A stretch of 64,000 nt of DNA from Tridacna crocea. Taxonomy: Eukaryota; Mollusca; Bivalvia; Cardiida; Cardiidae. The stretch is taken from the NCBI GenBank assembly GCA_943736015.1, contig OX031062.1, forward strand, positions 28,245,462-28,309,461. Reading direction: 5' to 3'. Both the position numbers and the translations under genes were made by a program. The notes under the pieces were generated by a model. That model was given only the letters and a program-made list of their open reading frames with translations. It ran no database searches and was not told the origin of the DNA. Shown here piece after piece: positions 23,701-35,700 of the stretch. How positions within the stretch are numbered: position 1 is the stretch's first letter; every line of letters begins with the position of its first letter.

Positions 23701-26700
23701 TGAAAAATTGAAATTTGTTCTGGGAAGAGTAGAAAACATTGTGGGAAAAGGAGAAAATGCTGGTTACCAGCATTTTCTCCTTTTCCCACAATGTTTTCAG
23801 AAGGCTTCCTTCTCAGGGTTGTTAAAAGTCGGGATTGTGTGGTAAAGAGTTAAGGCAGCTAATATGAGATAAAGGGTTATGGCCACCATACATGCACTAC
23901 TGTTGTTGGTGTTGTTGTTGTTGATCACCATTGCATTACTTACCACCATTTTCATCAAGACCTTCCATCGTTTCATCTTCCTCCATCTCATCTTTATCAA
24001 ATAATTATGGAGCTATTAGAACTTTAACCTATAGGATATCCTTGGCTTACTTGTTTTGACTAAATTTCAGGCAAGCTCTGTGGAAAGGTAATTAACCCTT
24101 TACCACACAATCTCAACTTTTAACTTCCTGAGAAAGAAAACTCTTGAAAACATTGTGGGAAAAGAAGAAAATGTTGGTAACCAGCATTTTGTTCTTTTTA
24201 CCACAATGTATTTTACGGAAAATGTGGCCTCCAGAGCATACACAAGGTGAAAAGTTGACAACTGACGATACTAAAAATAACATACTGTTCTGGTTAGAAT
24301 TTTTTTTTTTCTGAAGTTGTTAAATCTTAAATAAATGTAACATGTGCAACACACATGAAAATACCAGTATATACTATTTTTGGATTTTTTTTTTTATTAA
24401 ACTTGAATTGAAACTTATATCAACTTAATATTATATAAAATCCACAGCAGAAAATATTTATCAGCCATTAACTAAAGATAAGTCACAAATCATTTCAGGA
24501 ATCCATAGAAAGGTCTTGATTCTTATTTAAAGTAGTTTGAATGCACTTTTAAAGCCAACATAGAAATTGTGAAAGACTTAAAACAATACTGTAAGAAAAA
24601 AAGGCTTTTTTTCTTATCTTACACATGTTTTAGATAAGCATTCTGTGACACTTTAGATGGCATTATTTCACATACATCTTTAACCCATTACCAAATGACA
24701 AAATTTTGGACTTGTCCAAATTGAAAGCATTTGCAGACAACAAAATAAAAGTGACTGAAAAGTTGAAATTTGTTTTGTGAAGGGTAGAAAACATTGTGGG
24801 AAAAGGAGAAAATGCTGGTTACCAGCATTTTCTCCTTTTGCCACAATGTTTTCAAAAGGCTTCTTTCTCAGGGGCGTCAAAAGTAGGGATTGTGTGGTAA
24901 TGGGTTAAGAGGGGTGTATTTGGTTCTGCCTATAAAAATTACCATATGTGTATGTATGGTTTTGCATGTTCTGATCTACAATTTGAAATATTCCATTATG
25001 TAATGGCAAAAACAAATATTCATTGGCTTTTGAGATAAAATTCCATTGAGCAAGTCTAGAAATATATTGCCAGCTTAACAATGAATTATGCTCAGGCAAA
25101 AGGGAGCTTCATGCATCACCAAGATACATTATACCAGGCAAAAATCACTTGATCACTGATCCATAATACCCACTCTGTCTAACAATCAACTGAATCAAGA
25201 GGTAGACTAGTCCTTTGACATACATAAAATTATATGTAACAAAAGGTTTTGGCCAAGGTCAGCCTGCAAAAGCTGACATGGGTCAAAATTTTTGCAGATG
25301 CATCCAGCCCCCTTTTAAATAAGCATGGCTCACATATTTTGCAGACAGATTAGATAAAAACCTATCTCAAATGGCAACTCCTATCAGATCCTATAATTAT
25401 TGTCTAGAATCATTATACTAAGTTTATGTAATAACCATCACTAGTAACTAACTACACAAGCATTTAGAGTGGAGGAAACCTAACCAAAAAAATTACCAAA
25501 GGCTTTTTAACCAACTTTTCTAACCTAAATTCTGATTCTAAATGTGAAGACTAGCTCTCAAATTCCTTTACCACACAATCCCTACTTTTGATGCCCCTGA
25601 GAAAGAAGCCTTTAGAAAACATTGTGGGAAAAGGAGAAAATGCTGGTAACCAGCATTTTCTCCTTTTCCCACAATGTTTTCTATCCTTCACAAAACAAAT
25701 TTCAAATTTTCAGTCAGTTTTATTTTGTCGTCGGCAAATGCTTTCAATTTGGACAAGCCAAAAATATTGTCATTTGGTAATGAGTTAAAAAACAATCATT
25801 TGACTCTTGCCCTGGCAAAAGGCCGCTTAATGCATCCACATGATCCACTGTACGAAGCAGTCATTATATAATTATGAATCCATACAATGCATTTAGTCTT
25901 ATGAATGACTAAATTTTGAGAAAGACCGGTCCTAGGATATACAGAAAATTGGCCAAAAGCGAGAAGTTTCAGCCAAAGTCAGCCTGCGCGGACTGCGCAG
26001 GCTGACCTGGGTTGATACTTTTCGCAGATGCATTTAGACCCTTTTTACAGAGCATGACTTATTCATTTTCAAAATGCTATGGAAAAATAGGGAATTGAAA
26101 AAACTGTTTATATGGGAAAATTTTCCCCTTTTTTCCAAAGATGTTTTCTGCGCTATAAAAGGCAAGTCTCATTATTTGAACCCGATTAATTTTCTTGTCT
26201 GCAAATATTTTCATGAGAGCAAAGTTAAAAATTTTGTCATGTGGATAAGGCATGTGATCGAGATGTTCTACAGAATGTTCTATACTAGCCAATCAAACAC
26301 CTAGTCTTGGTATTTTTAACTTGAACAATCTAGTATGAGTTGTGAATGTGGCTCCAACTAACAAAATGAAATGAAAAAGAATGGTTCATGAGGAATGGAC
26401 CAAGGATAAATTAGAGCTCAGATTAAGCCTTTCAGAACCAGAAGCAGAACCAGAAAGCCTTTGCAGATGGCATAGATTCAGGTAGGGCTGCACAAAACAT
26501 GCAGTCTGATCTTGGATCTACACACTCTACGCATAAAGCCAAAAAAAAAAAGATAAAATTCTCTCTAAGTTTCAATTGATGATATTTTCAGCTGTCAAAG
26601 AAGGTCAAGTTTATATGAGGCAGGCTTGGACAAAAGTGGGCTTAACCATTTACGCAAACAATACCAGGTTTTCATGTCTCTGAGAAAGAAGCCTTTTGAA

Positions 26701-29700
26701 AACATTGTGGGAAAAGGAGAAAAAGCTGGTAACCAGCATTTTCTCTTTTCCCCCACAATGATTTTTACCCTTCTCTAAACAAATTTCACTTTTTAGTCAC
26801 TTTATTGTTGTTGTCTGCAAAATTAATGCTTTCAATTTGGACCAGTCTAAAATTTGGTCACATTGTAAAAGAGTTAATTTATCTCTATTGCACAAAATAC
26901 CAGGCAAGTCATCACATAAATAGGGATCCATAAAAACTATTTTGTCTAACAATTGACAGAATCTGGATGAAGAATGGTTTTGTTACACGAAAAAAATTAT
27001 AAATATCAAAAAGTTTCAACTCATGTCAGCCTGTGCTGACTGTGCAGGCTGACATAGATAGATACTTTCTGTACATGCAGTAAGCCCCTTTTCATAAAGT
27101 GTGGCTCAGTTTTTTTGTTGGTACTGAAAGATTTAACAATACTAGACAATGTAAATGGAAGTACAACTATTTAGTTTTGACAATATCAAATATCTTACCG
27201 CTATTCAAAGACTCTAGATATTCCATTACTGTTGCAAAGGAATGAGGTGTTTTATATCAACTGATTTTTTTTTTTTGCACTGTTTTATGCTTTACTTTAA
27301 CGCCTCTAAACAAGAAGAGTTCTGAACTATTGTGAATAAAAAAAGGAGAAACTGCTGGTAAACAGCATAGCCTCCTTTTTCCAAACTATTTCCTGCCATG
27401 CCATAATCCAATTTCACATTTTGAGTCATATTCATTCATAGTTAGCATTATGTTTTCACTTTGAACAAGTCTGAAATATTGTCATTTGAAACAGAGTTAA
27501 ATCATTAATAAACAACAAAATTACAGACTGGTCCAAACTGAAAGCATTTGCAGACTACAAAATAAATCTGACTGAAAAATAGTTAAAAACATTGTACGCG
27601 AAGGGATGAATGCTGGTTGCCGGCATTTTCTCCTTTTTCCACAATATTTTTAAAAGACTTCTCTCTCAGGGTCATCAAAAGTCGGGACTGTGTGGTAAAG
27701 AAGTAATCCATCAATATAAAGGCTTCTATTGGCCAAACCATTGACCCTTTGCCACACAGCTAAGATGTAGACTCACCCGTATTGAAGGAATTTACAGACA
27801 ACAGTTCCAATGGTTTTTTTTTTCCCCAAATGATAAAATGTATCCTTGAACAGCAAGAAATAACAGATCCAGCGTTTTCTTCTTTTTCTTTGATGTTTTC
27901 AAAAGCTTTCTTGTCCTCTGGTAAAGAGTTTTCGGACAGTTAAATGGTTTCAGACCCCAATCTATTTTCACCTAGATGCACAACCTCAGCTTGAATAGAC
28001 CAGGGTCCCAATTTGTCCATGTTCACCAACCATTTTTGAGAACATTCTTGGTCTTATTCTTCTGAATTTTGTCAATGTGAAAGTAACAGAACTTCTGATT
28101 GGCTAAACCATTCAATGGTTTAGCCAATCAGAAGTTCTATTACTTTCACAGTTAGAAAATCTTGAAGTATAAGACAAAAAATGTTCTAAAGAATGGTTGG
28201 TGAATACAGACCCAGGATAGAAATAAACAAGGTAAATGCATAATCATAATACTCTAGCATTGGATACATTATAAAAACCCTAGTGGGTAGCCTAAAAAGG
28301 GGGCCATCACACGTTCCAATCTTTATTAATGGCAAATAGATATCGAGAAGCTTACTAGCTTAGGTATTTTTCAATTGAACATTTTACCAAACTTCTGAGA
28401 ATTTTAATGACCTTCAGAAGGAAGCTACTTGAAAAAAATTGCAGTACATGTGAGAACGGAAGAAAATGCTGGTAACTTTTTTCCCACAATGTCTCCTTGC
28501 CAATTTCATAAACAATTTACATCATTGAATAACATTAGATTTGTTGTCTGCACAAAGTTTCCATCTGGATCAGTAAAAATAATGTCAAGCTTTCAACTTG
28601 CATCAGTCAAAACTACTGTCACCTTGTGAGGACTTATCTCTTTACCATACAACAAATATTTGAACTGGACCAAATTCAAAGCATCTGCAGACAACAAATT
28701 AAATAAAGGTAATATGATGATTTCTGACTTTGATAGGGTAGAAAATATTGTGGGAAAAGGAGAAAATGCTGGTTACCAGTATTTTCTCCTTTTCCCACAA
28801 TGTTTTCTAAAGCTTTTTTTCTTACAGTCGTTGTAAATTAGCATTGGGTAAAGATTTAAAAGAAAGCAAGCTACCTGATTCTAAAACAGCCTTCTCTTTC
28901 CTTTTCTGTTCATCTTCTATCTTCTTCTGTACCATATGAGCACAAGGGTTGTCTGTACTCATGTTTGGCCTAGATCTTGTACACTCCGGATTGGTGCATA
29001 TAAAGGGTACTTCGGGTTCTTTTTCTCTCTCTTTTTCCCTGTTTTCCTCATTACACTCTCCACCCTCCATGTACATATCATTCACGAGTCTTAAAATGTT
29101 GACACAAGTTGTAATTCTGTAGTCATCTGTCAATTAAACATTATTATACAAAATAAACTAGTGAGCCATGCTCTGTGAAAAAGGGGCTTAAAGCATCTGA
29201 AGAAAGTATTGAATCAGGTCAGCTTGTGCCGGCTGACCTGGGCAAAAGCTCCTGTTATTGGTGACTTTTCTATAAGTACAAGGACCAGTTTTCCTCTGGA
29301 TATGGTCAGTTATTAGACAAAATGGACTTTATGGACCCACCTTTGATCATATAATAATGACTTGATAGGTATTATGCATCATGATGATGCACTAAGCACC
29401 CTTTTTCCAGAGCATGGCTCATGTCTCTTGTAAGTCTTCTTATCAATAAACAGAAGCCTTAGGACCAAATTCATGAATCATTCTTACACATTTCTTACTT
29501 GTAAATTAATTGGTATATATGTTTGCCTTATTTAATCAAACTGCTACATTCCAAATTTAGATTTAGATGTAGAATATTTTATAGAAAGGATGGAAAATAC
29601 AGCTTTCAACGAACAGATCAAATGAATACGAGAAAAATCTTATACAACAAGCTGGGCCAAGATGTCAAAGTGCTTTGCTATCATTGACCCTTAAAAAAAT

Positions 29701-32700
29701 TATTAACTCTTTACCAAACGACAAAATTTTAGACTGGTTCAAATTGAAAACATTTGCAGATGACAAAATAAAGATGACTGAAAAATTGAAATTTGTCCTG
29801 GGAAGGGTAAAAAACACTGTGGGAAAAGGAGAAAATGCTGGCTACCAGCATTTTCTCCTTTTCCTACAGTGTTTTCAAAAGGCTTCTTTCTCAGGGGCAT
29901 CAAAAGTAGGGGTTGTGTGGTAATGGGTTAAATCAATAGCAAGACATGCTTGACACATTAACTCTTTACAAAACATCATAATTTTAGACTTGTCAAAGTT
30001 GGAAGCATTTACAGACGACAATTTTGAAAGAGGCTCAACAAAGTGGTCTCTTACTAGAGAACAAAGTTGTATGCTGGAGGAATGTCTGAGAAGTCAGCAA
30101 GTTTTCTATCTGTCATAATGGTAACCTGACCATCAGTTCATTGGCTGATGGTCTATGTTTTCTAAAGGCTTCTTTCTTAGGGTAGTCAAAAGTAGAGATT
30201 GTGTGGAAATGGGTTAATAGACATTTGACTAAAACTGGAAACCGACCTATAAATGCTGCTTTTTCCTCCTCGTGACTCAGTCTGTAACATCTAGGATAAA
30301 ATTCATCAGGATTAGCCTCATCAAACCATGGTACTTGTCTCATATTAACACACAAGCCAACCTGTGGAAAAATATCATATTAACATATGGATAAGGCAGA
30401 CCAATATTGAATGTACTTTTTGTATCAAAACATTACTTTGTACTTTAAGGACTCTAAGGAAAAAGATTTTGGTATAACCTTGTATTAAAAGGAGAAAATG
30501 TGGGCTACAAGCATTTTCTCTTTCTCCCCCAATGTTTTCTACAAAAAGAAAAGTCCTATTCTTTGGGTCACATCAACATCAAATCTCAAAAAATGTCGTG
30601 GACAGCAAATTAAATGTGGATAAATTGAAAAAAGAAAATACTCTACAAGAGTAGAAAACATTGTGGGAAAAGGAGAATATGCTGGTTACCAGTATTTTCT
30701 CCTTTTCCCACAATGTTTTCAAAAGGCTTCTTCCTGAGGAGTGTTAAAACTTGGAATTGTATGGTGAAGGGTTAAAGTAGCATGCATCTAAGGACCATCT
30801 GGATTAAGTAAAAACTTCCCGCAGATTACAGTTTTTGTTTTGCACTGGACTTTTTGGGCATAAAACTGTGTGGCTAGTACATGTATATGAAAGACTCCTT
30901 TGTTACAACACGATTTGAATGCCTTGGATTTAGACAATCAACTATTACCATAAACTCAATATCAACAATTCACAAAATAGAGATCAATATTTTTCATCTA
31001 ATTTTCCCTTTTTAACTCTATGTATGTAAACCATTTAATTCTGTGGCACAAACATCTTTCATCCAATGGATGCATTTTGAACAACAATAATAAAGTACAA
31101 GTACAATCTACTAACTTTCCATTCTATGCTGTATAGTTTTAGACATGAAGGCATGAGGAAAATCAAAGTTTCCTCTGAGTAAAATACCTGTATAATATGA
31201 ACAAACATTGTAAAATTTCAGTTACATCTATCTTTAAGGTGTTTTTGCAGTGGGGGCCAAATTGGCCACATGATCTAGATATAACTAATTTTAGTAACCT
31301 TTTTGATCTTTCCAAGGAAGGTAACAAATAAATTATGAGAGAAGAGACCTCTAGATTTTTTGGCAGAACTTAAAAGTGAAAATGAGCAACAACAGCTTGT
31401 CTTCAGCACTCCATGCTCAGTTGAACTAAAATAGTGATATGCATGCAACAATATGTTACTTACCTTTGTGGTGAAGGATCCAGCCTTACAGTAATGGTTG
31501 ACCATTTGTTCTCTTGTTAAAAATCTATAGTCTATTACATCTCGCTTTAGCACCCAGATAAAAGTTGGATTGATGTTACGCACCATACGGGACTGGAAAA
31601 ACAGTTGAACAGTAAACAAATGTTAAAATAAATGATTCATATATCATACTGGATCATTTTACTATAATTCAACCATATGTGAACTTAATTTAAAAAAGTT
31701 ATTTGTGAAAAAGATTCCTCAACTGTTCACAAGGAATGGCAAACCTAACCTAATATCAGGTTAGGTTTGTCATTCAATGTGAAAAGTACAGTGATCTCAA
31801 CCAAGCATCATTTGTTCTGTTAAATACATGCATACCTGATATCAGGTTAGGTTTGTGAACAGTACAGTGATCTCAACCAAACATCATTTGTTGTGTTAAA
31901 TACATGCATACCTTATATCAGGTTAGGTTTGTCATTCCATGTAAACAATACAGTGATCTCAACCAAGCATCATTTATTGTTAAATGCATGCATACCTGAT
32001 ATCAGGTTAGGTTTGTCATTCCATGTAAACAGTAGTGATCTCAACCAAGCATCATTTGTTCTGTTAAATACATGCATACCTGATATCAGGTTAGGTTTGT
32101 CATTCCATGTAAACAGTACAGTGATCTCAACCAAGCAACATTTGTTGTGTTAAATACATGCATACCTGATATCAGGTTAGGTTTGTCATTCCATGTAAAC
32201 AGTACAGTGATCTCAACCAAGCATCATTTGTTGTTAAATGCATGCATACCTGATATCAGGTTAGGTTTGTCATTCCATGTGAACAGTACAGTGATCTCAA
32301 CCAAGCATCATTTTTTACTTTAGATACACACATTCAAATTCCAAATTAAGTCATTACACCTTACCTCTTTACCAGATGACAAAAGTTCATAACTGTCCAA
32401 ATCGACAGCATTTGCATATGACAAATTATTGGGGGCTCAAATAATGAATTTGTTTTAGATATGGTAGAAAACATAATGGGGAAAAAGAGAAATTGCTGTG
32501 CATCAATAATTCCTCATTTTCTATGTTTTCAAAAGCCCTTTCTTTGTCAGGGCGTTACAACAAAGGATTGTGTGGCATAGAGTTGAAACAAATTTGCAGC
32601 ATAAAGAAACATCAGAACACTGATTATCACTGGACTGATAAAATTTTTAACTCATTACCAAAAGGCTATATTTAAGGCTTTCCAAATCAGCAGTATTTGC

Positions 32701-35700
32701 AGACGACAAAATGAACGTGACAGAAAATTTGAAAATTGTTTAGTGAAGAATAGAAAACATTGTGGGAAAATGCAGCATTTTCTCCTTTTCCCACAATGTT
32801 TTCTATCTATAGGCTTCTTTCTCAGGGTCATCAAAAGTAGGGATTGTGTGGTTATGGGTTAAACTAGGTAATCAGAAATCTTTTCGTTGTCTGCGCATGT
32901 CATGTTCTTTGAAGATTCGACTGTCTTACATGACGCATCACTAGCCCCGAAAGTGGGCTGACTGTAATATTATGCTCTATAAAGTAGCAATGTTGAAAAC
33001 AGCTTTTATCAATGCGTTTGAGGAGAAATGAGACTTGCTTTCGCTCTAGATTTCTCTAAACTGCTGATCATAGCTGAGTGAATTGCACGAGGTGGCATTT
33101 TATTGAGTAAATGTTTATTTTAGTTTGAAATTCAAAGTAATGGTTGTGGTGTAGGAAAGTGGTTCGGTTCTGTACCCAGGATGCCCAAATTAGATAGATC
33201 AGTACTTATAGAATGCCATCTAGCGGGAGATAATGGAAATCTTTCCTTACATGACAAACTTTACAGAGTGTACATACTGCAGTTTTTGATAGCATTTATA
33301 AGCCAGTACATGTATAATGTTTACCATAATTCCATATATTCCATCGTCTTCTTCCCAAGGCGGTACTTTAGGCTGGTCATCTGAAATGAGAACACAGAGT
33401 TATGATAGAGAGATTTTCATTTAACACCAAAATAAGACAAATCATTACTATTACTCCACCACCATTTTAGATACCATCCTGAATATCGTCGAAAATTACA
33501 AATAATCGGTGGCAGGAAATATCAACAAAACAAGGAAGGTGCTCAAAGGAAGTTTAAGACACTTACTTAGGCATGAACTAAAAAGACAGATGAAACTTTA
33601 GATCTGTACAAATTGAGAGCATTTGCTCACAACATTTAAAGTGTGCTAAAATTATGAAATTTCTATTTAAGGGGGTAGAAAAAATTGTTTGAAAAACACA
33701 ATAATTACATCATAAACAATCATACAATTTCAATGTAACCTAAGTAACACTATGATAAACAATCATATAATTTTAGTATAACCTGTCTAACACTTACTAT
33801 CACTATCTGTATCATCATCATCGTCATCATCATCATCGTCGTCATCATCATCGTCGTCATCATCATCTCCATCTCGTCTCCTCCTTTTCCTTGTAGATTT
33901 TTGAGGACCCGGTATCCGGTAAAACTTTTCAACCCAGCCACGTTTACGTAGACTGTGTCGAATGGCTGAGTAGCCCCCTTGTATTGTGAATACCTTCTTT
34001 AGCTGCAAAGGAAAGTAACCTTCTATTATTGTGCATGCAAGTATGATACTCACTAACTGAACCATGCTCATGCTTCATTACCCTTTCCTATAAAAATCCT
34101 GAGTTTTATTGATCCCGTAAGAAAAAGGATTCAGAAAACACTGGGGAAAAAGAAGAAAATGCTGGTTACCTGCATTTTCTACTTTTCCCACAATGTTTTT
34201 CTACCCTACCAATGTCTGAAGTCATCCTTTGAGTCACAATTATTCTACTTTTAGAAACACATGAGTGTACATGACCTATTCTATAACCAGACTTGACCAA
34301 ATTTCCATATATCAGAAATAACATCGAGACAGTCTAACCTAGTTTCATGAGTGTCAGACTGAAAATGTGTTCTCAAGAGTGAATACAACTCTTTTCTAAG
34401 ATCTGGTCCAGTGATCTTTTTGATTCAATGTGACCCAATTTCAAACTTGTCTCAGATATCATCACGACAAACACTCTGACCAAGTTTATGCATATCAGGC
34501 TGAATATCTGACCTAGTGTGGGCAATTTCAAGCTTGTCCAAGATATCGTCAAGTCAATCAATCCAACCTATTTTCATAAATATCATGTTGAAAATGTGGT
34601 CTCTAGAGTGCACACAAGGCAATCTTGTCTAAGATTATGATCCATACAATTATAATTCTGACAAGATTCAGGAGTATCAGACAACAAGAGGGCCATGATG
34701 GCCCTGTATCGCTCCACTGGCTTTTTAACCCTTTACCACACAAACTGAAGTGTTCATGACCATGAAAAAGAGGGCCTTCAAACAAAATGAACACTGTCAG
34801 GCAATACAAGTAGATTAATTCATTGGCATGAAAGGTAAAATCCTTGGAATAAAAGCTGAATGATAGAAATCTTACTCTGAATTTATTATTCACCTCATGT
34901 GAGCATAACTATTAGCATCAAAATGAATCACACTCCTTGAAAACAGAATATTTTCTATCAAAAAACTTGTCTAGCACCAATCATGTATCAAAGAAGTTTG
35001 ATAATCAGGGGAGGTAAATAGTACCAAACTTTATCTTTCATAAAAAGAGTTAATTCCCTTGATTAATGTTTAAATTGAAGTGACTATATTTTGAAGCCCA
35101 TGTTAAACTTGTGATCCCTGAATGGAGGCAATTCTGACCCCAGACCTACAATATGAAACTAGAATGTGTGTTTATAAACAAGAAGATTTTTTAATCTTGC
35201 CCAATAAAAAGCCCTGTAAAACAAGTGTGCTCAATAAAAGGCCCTCTAAAATATGTGACCCATGAGACAGGTTTATCAAGTTTTCACTATAAAAGCCAAT
35301 GTTAAACTTGTGACCCCTAGGATGGGATCAAACTTGATCCCCAAAGTTAAAATTTGGGCCCTCTTTGTAGAGGCCCATAAGATAAAGCTACACGCAAAAT
35401 TTGGTAGCCCTAGGCCTAATAGCTATGTACAAGTAGATTATTAAAGTTTCCCTATATAAGCCCATGTAAAACTTGTGACCCCCTGGGACGGGGCTAAATT
35501 TGACCCCTGGGCTATAATTTGGGCACCTTTGGTAGAGACCCCCTAGATAAAGCTACATGCAAAATTTTATAGCCCTAGCCCTTACAGCTAGGTACAAGTA
35601 GATTATTAAATTTTCCCTATATAAGACCATGTAAAATTTGTTACCCCCCAGGGCGGGGCCAAATTCGACCCCCGGGCTATAATTTGGACACCCTTGGTAG

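Noticed and set aside
24680-24880. Many open frames encode repeated peptides such as [20 protein letters not shown]
   Set aside because: These are translations of the type A palindrome, in every orientation and without promoters or splicing context. They are not a protein family.
31893-32153. 86-residue frame with an internally repeated peptide
   Set aside because: Translation of the minisatellite.
31735-32318. CRISPR array
   Set aside because: Units are contiguous 83-86 bp repeats without variable spacers, in an animal intron.
33750-33941. Met-rich frame (MMMTTMMMM) overlapping exon 7
   Set aside because: Wrong-frame reading of the Asp codon repeat.
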